A DNA stretch of 64,000 nucleotides. It comes from Maridesulfovibrio bastinii DSM 16055. Its GTDB lineage: Bacteria; Desulfobacterota; Desulfovibrionia; Desulfovibrionales; Desulfovibrionaceae. The position numbers were made by a program, and so were the translations under genes. This document shows, piece after piece, positions 25,242 through 35,821 of this stretch (positions within the stretch are counted from its first letter, which is position 1; each line of letters starts with the position of its first letter). The stretch covers positions 1-64,000 of the forward strand of contig NZ_AUCX01000017.1 of the NCBI RefSeq assembly GCF_000429985.1, given 5' to 3'. A model generated the notes under the pieces. That model saw only the letters and a program-made list of their open reading frames with translations. It did not search any database and was not told where the DNA came from.

Positions 25242-27170
25242 TTATTCTCCATCTCCTTGCTCTTCTTGTATTTTAAGAATTGATTCCTCCGCAGCCTGAA
25301 CCACTTCCGAATCTTCACTGGAGTTAGAAACTGCCAGCAGCGCCTGAAAAGCCAAAGTTCCTCCGATATTGCCTAGAGCGTCAATAACTTTAAGAACTAC
25401 AAGTTTGTTCGGAGCATCAAGCAAAGTAATCAGCTTTGCCAAAGCTGCTTTTTCTTTTTTCTCTCCCAAAGCTTCTGCTGCACGAATCTGAACCCAGTCG
25501 TCAGCATCATCAAGGGCCTGAATTATATAACCAGCAACTTTTTCATTATAGCAATGCCCCATCAGCTCAATAACTGTCAGCCTTACATCACGATTCTCAT
25601 CATTAAGGCGGGAGACGATTAAATCGAGGTCTTCGTTATCGATGGTACATAAATTAAGTGATTCCAGCGCAATCTTACGGATATCAGGAATTTCATCTTC
25701 AAGAGCGAGTTTAATGATTTCAAGATTTCCTTCGGAATCAAGCTTACCCAGAGCATAAACAGCCATAAGCCTATCAATAGGATCATCGCTGGAAAACATT
25801 TCCACAAATCTGGAAATCATTTCCTCGCCGCCTATTGAAACACAAGCTTCAAGAGCTGCTTCCTTGACGTCGTCATACGGATGCCTGAGCAAGGAGAAAA
25901 TTTTCTCACCTTCTTCTTCAAGCCCAAGCTCATCACCAAGAAAGAGCAATGTAGCTTTAAGCATTGCCCCATCCTGCTCTGTTTCAAGCACATTGACAAA
26001 AAAGTCTTTAGCCTCTGCTCCTGCAACTTGAACAAGAGCCGCAAGGATATCCCTCTTAAGGTTACGGTCCTTATCAGGGAAAGCCTTCATTAAAGCTTCT
26101 GCTGTTTCAGGTCCTTCAATCTTTGAAAGAACTTCAACGGCAACAGTGGCCACTTTCACTGAATCAGAGTTCAAAGCATCGATTAAGGATTGATTGAGAC
26201 CTATATTAGCAAGATTATCAACAATGGCAGCGAGCCTTTCCCGGTCACGGTCAGGATCAAGCTTTTCACTAAGCTGTAGAACCTGCGCACTGGCTTTCTC
26301 GCCACCAACGAATCCAAGCCCCAGAATGGCTGCGTCCTGAACTTCCTCATCTTCATCTTTCAAAGCGATGAGCATGTATTGGCGAAGTTTTTCCTTTTCG
26401 GAGCTGGAAAGCAGCTTGAGAGATTTGCCGCCCAGAATATTAACTATGGCTTTTACTATTTTATTTCTTAAAGCTGTTGCCGACTTATCCAGATGCCTGA
26501 GCAGCATGGTTACAGCCTTGATGTTTCCAACTTCACTTAGAGCATCAATGATCATTGAAGCAACAAGATCGGAACTGTGATCAAGGGCTTTAACCAGAGC
26601 TTCTACCGAGCTGGCATGTTTGATTTTAGCCAGAGCTTCGATAACAGCATACTGAACCCATTCATCATCTTTCATTGCCAGATTCAAACACTTAGCGGCA
26701 TCAGGGTTGGCTAATTCACCAAGGCTCACCGCAGCCTGATATCTGACATTGACTTCAGGGTCTTTAAGAAGAGCATCGCATAACGGCTCAACAGCCATGA
26801 AGCTGTCGGTAGAACCAAGTATATCAACAGCAAAAATTCTTACATCTGTATCTTCATCATGGACAAGGGCAACCAGTGAAGGAAAATCCTGAGCCCCGAC
26901 CTCACGCAGAAGGTCCATTGAAAGATTTCGGACCGGAGCGTCATCAGATCTCAGAAGAGGAACAACTGCCTGAACAGTTTCCTTTCCCCCTATATGCCTC
27001 AAAGCATGATCTGCTGCTTCCTGCAATCCTAAATGGTTGGTTTTCAATAATTCGGCGAGAAGAGGTACTGCTTCAACACAATTGTGCTCACCAGCCTGAA
27101 ACGCGGCCTCACGAACTATTTCGTTATCATCGCTGTTAAGGTCTTTAAGAATCTTGGCGCAGTCCGTCAT
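25242..27170 (-). CDS. HEAT-repeat protein of the chemotaxis operon
   Basis: A 642-residue protein made almost wholly of HEAT/PBS-lyase-type helical repeats of about 31 residues, with recurring units such as EAVPLLAELLKTNHLGLQEA, VRYQAAVSLGELA and VQIRAAEALGE. It has no signal peptide or membrane helix and is probably a cytosolic scaffold. Its place between cheB and cheR suggests a protein-interaction role in adaptation or array assembly, but no function is known to me. GGGGA precedes the ATG. Confidence 0.85.
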   Translation of the reverse strand: MTDCAKILKDLNSDDNEIVREAAFQAGEHNCVEAVPLLAELLKTNHLGLQEAADHALRHIGGKETVQAVVPLLRSDDAPVRNLSMDLLREVGAQDFPSLVALVHDEDTDVRIFAVDILGSTDSFMAVEPLCDALLKDPEVNVRYQAAVSLGELANPDAAKCLNLAMKDDEWVQYAVIEALAKIKHASSVEALVKALDHSSDLVASMIIDALSEVGNIKAVTMLLRHLDKSATALRNKIVKAIVNILGGKSLKLLSSSEKEKLRQYMLIALKDEDEEVQDAAILGLGFVGGEKASAQVLQLSEKLDPDRDRERLAAIVDNLANIGLNQSLIDALNSDSVKVATVAVEVLSKIEGPETAEALMKAFPDKDRNLKRDILAALVQVAGAEAKDFFVNVLETEQDGAMLKATLLFLGDELGLEEEGEKIFSLLRHPYDDVKEAALEACVSIGGEEMISRFVEMFSSDDPIDRLMAVYALGKLDSEGNLEIIKLALEDEIPDIRKIALESLNLCTIDNEDLDLIVSRLNDENRDVRLTVIELMGHCYNEKVAGYIIQALDDADDWVQIRAAEALGEKKEKAALAKLITLLDAPNKLVVLKVIDALGNIGGTLAFQALLAVSNSSEDSEVVQAAEESILKIQEEQGDGE

Positions 27171-27235
27171 TGCCCATTCCCCGTTTGTTTAAAAGCCTTA
27201 CGAAAGTAATCAATCCTACTCACGTTAAATGCATT

Positions 27236-28303
27236 TTACAGATACAAATTGTTCATAATGGCATCTGCCATATCATCAATATCAACAATTTCATCGGCAA
27301 GGCCGTCATCAACTATGGCCTTAGGCATACCATAAACTACACAAGTTGAGTCACTCTGGGCAATAGCCCTGCCGCCTTTTGATTTAAGAACTTTTATACC
27401 GTCTCTTCCATCATTGCCCATACCGGTTAAAATTACTCCCAGAGCCCTTCTGCCCATTGCCTCGGCAACGGAAGTAACTAAAACATTGGCCGAAGGTTTG
27501 TATAAGGCATCGGCAGGATCAGGTGTGACGCAGAGATCAACCCTGCTCATCTTCTGATTTAATATAAGATGAGATCCCCCCGGAGCCACAAACGCATGTC
27601 CGGGTGAAAGTCTATCACCTGTCTCAGCTTCTTTAACACTAATTTTGCTCACTCCGTCCAATCTTTTGGCAAACGGACCGGTAAAAGCTTTCGGCATGTG
27701 CTGAGCAATAACAATACCTGCCGGGAAATCAGCCGGGAAAGCTGAAAGAATTTTCTGCACAGCCGGCGGCCCACCAGTTGAGACGCCAATTACAACAACG
27801 TCTCTTTTCGGCCTGCCGACTCTGGGCTTCACAGCTTTCGCAGCAGAACGGCTTTCCACATTTCTGTGGGCTGCAAGGGAAGACCGTAATTTAGGCACGG
27901 GACGCATTTTGCGCCGGGCCACAGTTTTAACCTTTGTTATAAGATCAAATTCAATTTTAACGATATCTAGAGAAACCTTGGATAGCTGCTTTGGAATAAA
28001 ATCTACAGCACCAAGATCCATTGCTTTCAAAGTTGCCTCAGCACCTTCAGTTGTCAATGAGCTTACCATCAGAACAGGACGTGGCATTTCCATCATTATA
28101 TGCCTTAAAGCTGTCAGCCCGTCCATACGTGGCATTTCAATATCAAGTGTTACGACATCCGGATTGAATTTTCTTATTTTTTCAAGCCCTTCTTCGCCAT
28201 CACGAGCGGTGGCAACTACTTTGATACCGGAATCTTTTTCCAGCATCGTACTGATAGCCTTGCGCATGAAAGCGGAATCATCGACAACAACAACCGTAAT
28301 CAC
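27236..28303 (-). CDS. cheB: CheB chemotaxis methylesterase/response regulator
   Basis: A 355-residue protein with an N-terminal receiver domain (VVDDSAFMRK, Asp in VVTLDIEMPRMDG) and a C-terminal methylesterase/deamidase domain. Catalytic Ser is in GVSTGGPPA, His in IAQHMP and Asp in LTGMGNDGRDG. It removes methyl groups from receptors opposite to CheR. The GTG at 28303 is chosen over the upstream ATG at 28342 because AAAAGGAGAT lies nine bases before it. It is the first gene of the che operon. Confidence 0.93.
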   Translation of the reverse strand: MITVVVVDDSAFMRKAISTMLEKDSGIKVVATARDGEEGLEKIRKFNPDVVTLDIEMPRMDGLTALRHIMMEMPRPVLMVSSLTTEGAEATLKAMDLGAVDFIPKQLSKVSLDIVKIEFDLITKVKTVARRKMRPVPKLRSSLAAHRNVESRSAAKAVKPRVGRPKRDVVVIGVSTGGPPAVQKILSAFPADFPAGIVIAQHMPKAFTGPFAKRLDGVSKISVKEAETGDRLSPGHAFVAPGGSHLILNQKMSRVDLCVTPDPADALYKPSANVLVTSVAEAMGRRALGVILTGMGNDGRDGIKVLKSKGGRAIAQSDSTCVVYGMPKAIVDDGLADEIVDIDDMADAIMNNLYL

Positions 28304-28664
28304 TAAACAAATCTCCTTTTCACTAACAAATCGCGCTAACATTCAGGGTATACTAAAAGAACTTGAAAATATGCACGAACCGACAATGGGAATTTAGCGA
28401 TAACCCCCGTATCCGGGAAAAATATCTCACATTTACATAAATTTGTCCAACAGACCGGGCAAAAATATAACCCGATTAGCAGACTTATTATAGTTAACAT
28501 GAAATTAGCAAAAAAAACCACCCTGCTCCATTTTTACCATAGGCGATTGGTAATAACAGTGCAACCACCATTGAGAAGACATTCGAAAAAATAAGAAATT
28601 ATTTTTTTAAGCTATTTTTTCCTTGCCAAGAGCGGCAGGTTTAGATAGATACAGTTCCTCGCTA
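28304..28664. other. Intergenic region upstream of cheB and tRNA-Pro
   Basis: No coding sequence is supported. A TATAAT reads on the minus strand at 28492-28487, with a T-rich, non-consensus -35 region 17 bases upstream. It could drive the che operon with a leader of about 180 bases. No sigma-28 or sigma-54 motif was recognised. The tRNA promoter occupies the right end. Confidence 0.35.
28623..28651 (+). promoter_or_regulatory. Promoter of tRNA-Pro
   Basis: TTGCCA (28623-28628), 17-base spacer, TAGATA (28646-28651), then about six bases to a likely start point before the tRNA at 28665. Confidence 0.7.
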
Positions 28665-28741
28665 CGGGATGTGGCTCAGTTTGGTAGAGCGCTGCGTTCG
28701 GGACGCAGAGATCGCTGGTTCAAATCCAGTCATCCCGACCA
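28665..28741 (+). tRNA. tRNA-Pro(CGG)
   Basis: A 77-base cloverleaf with acceptor stem CGGGATG/CATCCCG, D-loop, anticodon stem CTGCG/CGCAG enclosing TTCGGGA (anticodon CGG), T arm CTGGTTCAAATCCAG and an encoded CCA end. The CGG anticodon reads CCG proline codons. It has its own promoter and terminator. Confidence 0.96.
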
Positions 28742-28750
28742 GAAATTTCA

Positions 28751-28783
28751 AGGGGTTACGGCAAAAGCTGTAACCCCTTTTTT
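28751..28783 (+). terminator. Terminator of tRNA-Pro
   Basis: GGGGTTACGGC, loop AAAA, GCTGTAACCCC and TTTTTT. The stem is nearly perfect with one G-T pair. Confidence 0.92.
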
Positions 28784-28785
28784 GC

Positions 28786-28819
28786 ATTTAAGCACAAATT
28801 TTTAAGAATTTAAGCACAA
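28786..28819. repeat. 12-base direct repeat after tRNA-Pro
   Basis: ATTTAAGCACAA occurs at 28786-28797 and again at 28808-28819. It does not match the tRNA 3' end, so it is not a classical attachment site. Confidence 0.5.
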
Positions 28820-28954
28820 GCCTTTTTCTCACTCCTTAAAATCCTTTTCCCCCATCCCATGCACAAGCCACCAGTATTGGAGCCATTCATCCTCAATAGT
28901 ATTGCATATAATTTTAGGTGGCAGCTTACCCGAAATTTAACACCCCACAGCTTT

Positions 28955-29911
28955 TTACGGCAGCAGGTTTCGGAGTACTTTGAGAATATTTTTAGGTTGC
29001 AAGGCTATACGGAGGCCACTTTTGGGGTGGCAGCGGAGCAGCTCATAAACATATGAAAAATATCCTGAATTAGACTTGTTGTGCTTTAATATTTTATAGG
29101 CGTTATCTTTACCTTTGTGATAGGCGTAGCGTGCGACCCAAGACTTTAGGAATTCCCGGTCGACCTTCGGATCAACCGCTGTCCCATAGCGCAATGGTGC
29201 TGAAAATGTGATTGTATCATCAATAAAATCAGCAACACTAATAGCACTGCTGACATTTCCACCATGCCGCCTGCGAACCATCGCCTCACAGGGAATTGAG
29301 GCGACATTCCCGGTCAGCATCAACCGCAGTAATGATTCCAGATCAGCTGAAATAATATCATGCTGGTAGAAGCCTATCTTAACCGCCATATCACGCCTAT
29401 AGAGTGTGGAGCCGTGAAACGGGAAATAGCGTCCGGTAAGCAGAGCTTCAAAGGCTTCGGCTGGCGTGTATATACACTTGTCACAATTATTTGATTCACT
29501 AGACTTGAGGACTCCTTCCGGAGACAGATCATCGAACACCCCGGAAACCATCACCAATTCGGGATGTTCCTGAAAAAGTGCAACTGCCTGTTCAATAAAT
29601 GTGGGATCAACAAAATAATCATCGCCATCAAGATTTAAGACCAAATCTCCACGAGCCCGATCGTAAAGCGTTTTCTGATAATTCGCCACCCGCCCAAGAT
29701 TATGTTCATTACGGCAGACACGAACTCTTGAATCGTTCTTATAGGAAGCCATAACGTCCAGACAGGCTTCATCACTTGAATGATCATCGGCTATAATTAT
29801 TTCAAGATTCTGATATGTCTGCGCCAAGGCCGAATTTACCGCCTCAGGCAGAAATTCAGGCTGATTATATGTAGGAATCATTATGCTAACGAGTGGTGCT
29901 GAACTATTCAT
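28955..29911 (-). CDS. Family 2 glycosyltransferase
   Basis: A 318-residue GT-A enzyme. The N-terminus VSIMIPTYNQPEFLPEAVNS, the IIADDHSSD nucleotide-binding segment and the NLDGDDYF DxD-type metal site (about 95) are family 2 signatures. It would transfer a sugar from a nucleotide donor to a surface glycan or protein; acceptor unknown. There is no membrane helix. No strong Shine-Dalgarno is visible. Its neighbour across a 470-base gap is another GT2 protein, so the tRNA-Pro flank holds a small glycosylation group. Confidence 0.85.
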   Translation of the reverse strand: MNSSAPLVSIMIPTYNQPEFLPEAVNSALAQTYQNLEIIIADDHSSDEACLDVMASYKNDSRVRVCRNEHNLGRVANYQKTLYDRARGDLVLNLDGDDYFVDPTFIEQAVALFQEHPELVMVSGVFDDLSPEGVLKSSESNNCDKCIYTPAEAFEALLTGRYFPFHGSTLYRRDMAVKIGFYQHDIISADLESLLRLMLTGNVASIPCEAMVRRRHGGNVSSAISVADFIDDTITFSAPLRYGTAVDPKVDREFLKSWVARYAYHKGKDNAYKILKHNKSNSGYFSYVYELLRCHPKSGLRIALQPKNILKVLRNLLP

Positions 29912-30381
29912 AATATTTAGGTTGTTATAGATTTTTATATCTGGTGTGGCAAAAAATTAAGGTAAAACCATAATCGCTTGCTGCTTACATTGTGTCTTTG
30001 AATTTTGAAGAAGCAAAGGAAGTTAATTCTTGAATTATTATTAATGAAAAATCAACAGAATGAGACTGCCGATATTATTCCAGCAAGGCCATGAAACACT
30101 GCCTCAACAAGGCATCTAATAAAGATTCGCAATGCGGATGATCTATATTAAAAATGAAGGAAGAGGCTTAAAGCGCTGCTACAGCGACAATATCTATTTG
30201 CCGTGAGTATTTATTTTTTGTAGCATTCCAATTTTTAAGAATATTTTGAAAGTTCTGTTTGAGTTTTATTTTTATTATTCCTGACTTAAAGCGCTGCAGA
30301 TGAGTTTTTTGCCTAAAACAAATAAATTTTAACCCGAAATTAACTTACAAATTAATACGCAAGCAAGAGTGAGAGCTAAAC
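29912..30381. other. AT-rich divergent region between two glycosyltransferase genes
   Basis: No gene is supported. The 13-mer CTTAAAGCGCTGC occurs at 30167-30179 and 30295-30307, and TGCCT-N5-AGGCA near 30100 makes a small hairpin. The 13-mer pair may be a regulator site for the following gene or residue of an older duplication. Clear promoters were not recognised. Confidence 0.4.
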
Positions 30382-32001
30382 ATGAATATGGAATTTAAAT
30401 ATGTGCCTCCGGGAATGCCCAGCGAATTACAGTCATTAAATCTTGATGAACTCTGCCAGCATTATTGGACTCATCAGGATTGTTTCATGACTGATGAGTA
30501 TCTCTGCACAAGCTATTTTAGCAGATTTCTGGCAGAAGCAGATCTCACTAAGCACCAGAATGCGATTAAATGCTTTATTCATATGATGAATAAATTCATA
30601 CAGCTGTCACCATTTAATCCCATTCTTCAAAATGTCACGGCCCAGCTCTACAACACAGCGGAGAACTCTGTAAAAAACAAGTTACTCGCCCCGCACAATA
30701 TTTCCTCTGATTTTCAGTCAAGAATCACACATCTGCAACAACGCGGTAAAATTCAGAAAGCCCACGATGTTATTCTGGCTGAATTGCAGTCTTCTCCAGC
30801 CAGTCTACCTTTAGCTGATATGCTGCTGGAAATGGACATCTCAAGTGGTCTCCCGCTTGAATCATGGCTGAATAATTTTGAGGTTCCCGATCTTTTCAAA
30901 AAGGACTGGCAACACCTGCTGGCATTGAAACATGCCAAGTATGCAAAGTTTGAAGAGGCACTATATTACTGGGAACAGATAGCTGATGGAGCAGACATGG
31001 ACCGCGACATAAGTTGCAACCTTATGGGCGCAAGTTATCTAAAGACAGGTAATAAGCAAAAAGCAGCCGAGCTATTTGCAAAATCTCTTGCAATAGACCC
31101 GTCACAGACTCCGATAAAACTGCTCAAAGCTGAACTTGAAAATCCCTTTACCATAAAAAAAGACGCTCTTGGCGACAGGTCCATTCCTGTCTGCATATAC
31201 TCATTCAACAAAGACAGTTTCCTTGAAATGACCCTGCACAGCGTCTGCAAATCTTCTCTTGGAAAATCCGATATAATTATTCTGCTCAACGGGTGCAGTG
31301 ATAACAGTCAGAATGTAGTTGAGAAAATAAAGTCTGAATATCCTGAGGTTTCCATAGAATTAATCGTAATGCCGGTTAATATTGGAGCTCCTGCTGCAAG
31401 AAATTACCTTGTGAACCGTGTTCTGACATCCAGAAACACTGAATACATGGCTTTTCTTGACGATGATGTGGAATTACCGGCGGACTGGCTGGAAAGCCTT
31501 GTTACTGCAATAGAAGAAGATCCGAAGATAGGAGCTGTAGGCTGCAAGGTTCTGAATCCGCAAGACTCTAGCTACCAGTATCTTTACCGGAACACATCCA
31601 TAGCTAAACCGGGTATAATCAGGCTTAGTCTCAGTACGCCGCTGCATACTACGGATTCAGGGTTATATGATGTCAGACGTGATGTTGATACCGTGATGGG
31701 CTGCTGCCATTTAATCAGGACTGAGTGTTTCGAAAAAGTGCCGGGATTTGATATCGGTTTTTCGCCAAGCCAGCTTGATGATGTTGCTTTTCATCTTGAT
31801 CTGCGTCTGCACGGCTATAAGGTGAGGTATCTTGGACAGCTCTCCTGCACCCACCACCGTTCAACTGGCTTTATGAATGCCAAAATGCACGGATTTAACG
31901 GCAACTCTTTAGGTAATGACGTAAAATTTTATTACCGTTTTCTTGACTCATTTGAAAAAATAAAAAGCTGGCAGGATAATCGCAATAGCAAGCTGAGCTG
32001 A
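30382..32001 (+). CDS. TPR-glycosyltransferase family 2 fusion
   Basis: A 539-residue protein. Residues about 1-250 are helical with TPR-like units (CNLMGASYLKTGNKQKAAELFAKSLAIDPSQ). Residues 265-520 are a GT2 domain with VCIYSFNKDSFLE, IILLNGCSDNS, the metal site AFLDDDVELP (about 354) and a C-terminal QLDDVAFHLDLRLHGY. TPR-GT2 fusions are common in Desulfovibrio glycan and flagellin-glycosylation loci (family knowledge). Acceptor unknown. Start has only weak GAGAGC upstream; ATG at codon 3 is an alternative. Confidence 0.82.
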   Translation: MNMEFKYVPPGMPSELQSLNLDELCQHYWTHQDCFMTDEYLCTSYFSRFLAEADLTKHQNAIKCFIHMMNKFIQLSPFNPILQNVTAQLYNTAENSVKNKLLAPHNISSDFQSRITHLQQRGKIQKAHDVILAELQSSPASLPLADMLLEMDISSGLPLESWLNNFEVPDLFKKDWQHLLALKHAKYAKFEEALYYWEQIADGADMDRDISCNLMGASYLKTGNKQKAAELFAKSLAIDPSQTPIKLLKAELENPFTIKKDALGDRSIPVCIYSFNKDSFLEMTLHSVCKSSLGKSDIIILLNGCSDNSQNVVEKIKSEYPEVSIELIVMPVNIGAPAARNYLVNRVLTSRNTEYMAFLDDDVELPADWLESLVTAIEEDPKIGAVGCKVLNPQDSSYQYLYRNTSIAKPGIIRLSLSTPLHTTDSGLYDVRRDVDTVMGCCHLIRTECFEKVPGFDIGFSPSQLDDVAFHLDLRLHGYKVRYLGQLSCTHHRSTGFMNAKMHGFNGNSLGNDVKFYYRFLDSFEKIKSWQDNRNSKLS

Positions 32002-32016
32002 TCAATTTATAATTAA

Positions 32017-32056
32017 TAAAAAAATCCGGGAACTGGACTTCAGTTCCCGAATTTTT
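32017..32056. terminator. Bidirectional terminator
   Basis: CGGGAACTG (32027-32035), loop GACTT, CAGTTCCCG (32041-32049), flanked by an A-run on the left and a T-run on the right. It separates the converging GT2 and MFS genes. Confidence 0.88.
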
Positions 32057-32077
32057 ATGTTTTTAACTAAATTTCAA

Positions 32078-33289
32078 TTATTCACAGATGATACAGGGAG
32101 CCTTTAATAAACGTACAATCATCACAGTTGCGCATAAAGCAACAATCATGCTTACAAGGTAGACAGACTCAAGTCCTGATCGGCCGGCTATCCAGCCCAG
32201 CACGGGTCCGCTCATCCCAAGTGAAATATCCAGAAAAACTGTATAGGTTGCCATAGCAAGTCCACGATGCTCAGGAACAACCCGCCGGAGTGATTCAACT
32301 CCAAGAGCGGGATAAACAAGCGAATATCCCAGACCTGTCAAAGTAACACCAATTATGGCTGCCAAAGGTCCCTGCGCAATCCAGATAAGTCCCTGTCCGA
32401 CACTTTCTATGAGAACACAGACCAGAGCAACTTTAGCTCCACCTATTTTATCCGGCAGATGTCCGAGACAAAGCCTGCCGACCATAAAAGAGACACTCAG
32501 TGCGGATAAAACTATCCAGACTCCGACCCAGCCTCCCTTAACAAAAAGCAGGGTTATGAATGTGGTTACAGCTCCATATCCAAAACCACTCAAGGCCACA
32601 CTGACTCCGGGCATCCATACAGCACCGATGACTTTTTTGATTGATACGGTATTTCTCGGCGGCGGAGGAACAGAAGCAAGCCGATATATCAACGGCAGAG
32701 CAAGCAGTGGAATGAGAAATGAAACAATGGCTACACCTTCAAAGTGGTAACTTTCATAAACAAAATTACCAAGGGGAGTACTGACTGCAAGAGCACCGAA
32801 AATAGCAGTTCCTATCCAGGCCATGACCTGTCCTGAGCGGTTGGGACCCAGCATGGTCATCCCCCAGCACAAAGATCCGGTTATAACCAGATTCTCTCCT
32901 GCCCCAAGCAGAAAACGTCCGAGCACCAAAAGGGAGATGGAAAGTATTTTAAAATTTGCCAGCAGAGTTGAGGCTATGCAAAGCGCACCGGCACAGGCCG
33001 CAACAAGCAGTCCCAGAACAACGGCCTGCTTAACCCCTTTCCGGTCGACAAAAAGCCCTGCTCCGGTTCTTGAAAAAACAGCAACCGCAAACTGACTGCC
33101 CACAACCAGCCCGACTATAAAGGTATCAAAGCCGAGATCATTGTGAACATAAAGTGGCAGAACAGGCATAGCCAGCCCGATGACCAGATACAACATGAAA
33201 ACAACACCTATCAGCGGTAAAAGGACTTTCGGCCCTGTACTTTCATCAACCGGCTGACTGGCTGTTAAAGAATTATCAGTGGAACACAT
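32078..33289 (-). CDS. Major facilitator superfamily transporter
   Basis: A 403-residue protein with about twelve membrane helices in two halves. A RxGxGxxxDRKGxKxx loop (GAGLFVDRKGVKQAV, about residue 85) follows helix 2, as in MFS exporters; the second-half counterpart is GRLCLGHLPDKIGGAKVAL. It most resembles the YfcJ/YhhS-type arabinose-like efflux group; substrate unknown. The ATG has no Shine-Dalgarno. It stands alone. Confidence 0.85.
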   Translation of the reverse strand: MCSTDNSLTASQPVDESTGPKVLLPLIGVVFMLYLVIGLAMPVLPLYVHNDLGFDTFIVGLVVGSQFAVAVFSRTGAGLFVDRKGVKQAVVLGLLVAACAGALCIASTLLANFKILSISLLVLGRFLLGAGENLVITGSLCWGMTMLGPNRSGQVMAWIGTAIFGALAVSTPLGNFVYESYHFEGVAIVSFLIPLLALPLIYRLASVPPPPRNTVSIKKVIGAVWMPGVSVALSGFGYGAVTTFITLLFVKGGWVGVWIVLSALSVSFMVGRLCLGHLPDKIGGAKVALVCVLIESVGQGLIWIAQGPLAAIIGVTLTGLGYSLVYPALGVESLRRVVPEHRGLAMATYTVFLDISLGMSGPVLGWIAGRSGLESVYLVSMIVALCATVMIVRLLKAPCIICE

Positions 33290-33493
33290 AATTAATTTTA
33301 AAAACCATATCCTTTACAATTAGATAACAATTTAAAACATAATCAAAAATTTTTTACTTCAAAAAATAATCTGAATTTTTAAACCGAGAACACCATACTC
33401 TCAGCCGCAATACATTTTTATGATTACGACTTATTGAATAAGTGCTGAATGAACTGAGAACCGCTCGGCAGTATGCACAAAAATTAGTACGGC

Positions 33494-34485
<992 letters not shown>

Positions 34486-34510
34486 CTAAGCCCTATCTGT
34501 AATTTTAATG

Positions 34511-34546
34511 AGCTGACTGACGCTACATATTTTGCGATAGTCAGCT
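34511..34546. promoter_or_regulatory. Inverted repeat between AKR and AraC genes
   Basis: AGCTGACT (34511-34518) and AGTCAGCT (34539-34546), 20-base spacer. It is in the divergent region and could be an operator for the AraC regulator at 34771 or a leader hairpin of the AKR gene. Confidence 0.35.
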
Positions 34547-34770
34547 TATAACTATTTTTATTGATTCCGAACTGCTTGATTAAGATAATATTATATGTCT
34601 CAAATATTTTTAAACAGAGCGAAACCATGTCATAAGTCAGCAATACTTCAAGAATACTTACTCCAGTATTCAATTCCTATTTTATTCTTGCCCATTTCTA
34701 CGAGATTGAGAGAGACCGGATTGTATTAAAATAGTATATTCTGTTAGAAGCCCGGGGTAAGGAGATAGAA

Positions 34771-35733
34771 ATGGTCACTGAATCTACAAACCAGATTATT
34801 AAATCACGTAAAAAACTTGCCCGGAAAATTCTTCAAAAAACAGAATTCAGCCATCGTTTAGAATCAGAAATACCCGGCCTGATTTTCGTCAGGCACGAAT
34901 CGCCCACAAGCCCTTTAAATACGATCTACAATCCTTCAATATGCCTTGTTGCTCAGGGATCAAAACGGGCCGTTCTAAATAATAATGAAGAGTATGTATA
35001 TAACGAAACAGATATGCTGATAACCTCAGTAGGGCTTCCTGTTATATCAAGCATTCTGGAGGCAACACCCGAAAAACCGCTTTTATCCCTTGTCTACAGG
35101 CTTGATATGCATGCTGTAAGCCAACTTCTTGTAGACAGTAACCTACCGGTAATTCAAAAAGAACACACCAGCAGGGGGATGGCTTTGTGCAAAGTTCCAG
35201 CTGAACTTTACAGCTGTTTCAACAGGATGATTGATCTTCTTGATAATCCAAGGGATATTCCCATAATTGCCCCGCTGATTCACAAAGAAATTATTTACAG
35301 ACTCCTTATGAGTGATCTCGGCTCAAGACTACGCCACACCGCCACGGCAGGCACACACGGTCAGCAGGTGGCCCAAGTGGTCAACTGGATTCAGCATAAT
35401 TTTAACAAGCCCTTCAAAACAGAAGATCTTGCTAAAAAGTCAGGAATGAGCATTTCAACTTTTCATAATCATTTCAGGGAAATGACCGCAATGAGTCCAT
35501 TGCAGTTTCAAAAATCACTTCGCCTTCACGAAGCCCGCAGACTCATGCTTACCGGGAAAAAAGATGCCTCAACCGCAGCTTTGAAAGTGGGATACGAAAG
35601 TGCCTCACAATTCAACCGCGAGTATAAAAGAATGTTCGGTGATCCTCCCTTGCGGGATATAAAAAAGCTGAACAGCTCTGTAGCAGAATATTATCCTGAG
35701 CGGTACGATCATATCCGGGAAGGGAATATTTAA
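34771..35733 (+). CDS. AraC-family regulator (YqhC-like)
   Basis: A 320-residue regulator. The N-terminal AraC_N domain (about 30-190, with ICLVAQGSKRAVLNNNEEYVY) and the C-terminal double helix-turn-helix (FKTEDLAKKSGMSISTFHNHF; ALKVGYESASQFNREYKR) fit the YqhC group. Those regulators sit next to and activate aldehyde/keto reductase genes, and here an AKR gene is divergent. AAGGAGATAG precedes the ATG. If the AKR is truly broken, the regulator has lost its likely target. Confidence 0.88.
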   Translation: MVTESTNQIIKSRKKLARKILQKTEFSHRLESEIPGLIFVRHESPTSPLNTIYNPSICLVAQGSKRAVLNNNEEYVYNETDMLITSVGLPVISSILEATPEKPLLSLVYRLDMHAVSQLLVDSNLPVIQKEHTSRGMALCKVPAELYSCFNRMIDLLDNPRDIPIIAPLIHKEIIYRLLMSDLGSRLRHTATAGTHGQQVAQVVNWIQHNFNKPFKTEDLAKKSGMSISTFHNHFREMTAMSPLQFQKSLRLHEARRLMLTGKKDASTAALKVGYESASQFNREYKRMFGDPPLRDIKKLNSSVAEYYPERYDHIREGNI

Positions 35734-35780
35734 AAAACAACAGCAGCAGATTCAAATAATGCGATCTGCTGCTGTTGCAT
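35732..35780 (-). terminator. Terminator after larB
   Basis: CAACAGCAGCAGAT (35738-35751) pairs with ATCTGCTGCTGTTG (35764-35777); 14-base perfect stem. On the minus strand it is followed by TTTTTT. It may also act on the convergent AraC gene, whose T-run is weaker. Confidence 0.85.
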
Positions 35781-35821
35781 TTATCTCTATCTGAGGGACC
35801 AAAATTCCCCTCACACTCCAA

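Noticed and set aside
28623-28805. 60-residue plus-strand frame across the tRNA
   Set aside because: It is a translation of the tRNA-Pro gene and its flanks.
30132-30206. 24-codon frame MRMIYIKNEGRG in the divergent gap before the TPR-GT2 gene
   Set aside because: It is short, lacks a clear Shine-Dalgarno and has no recognisable feature.
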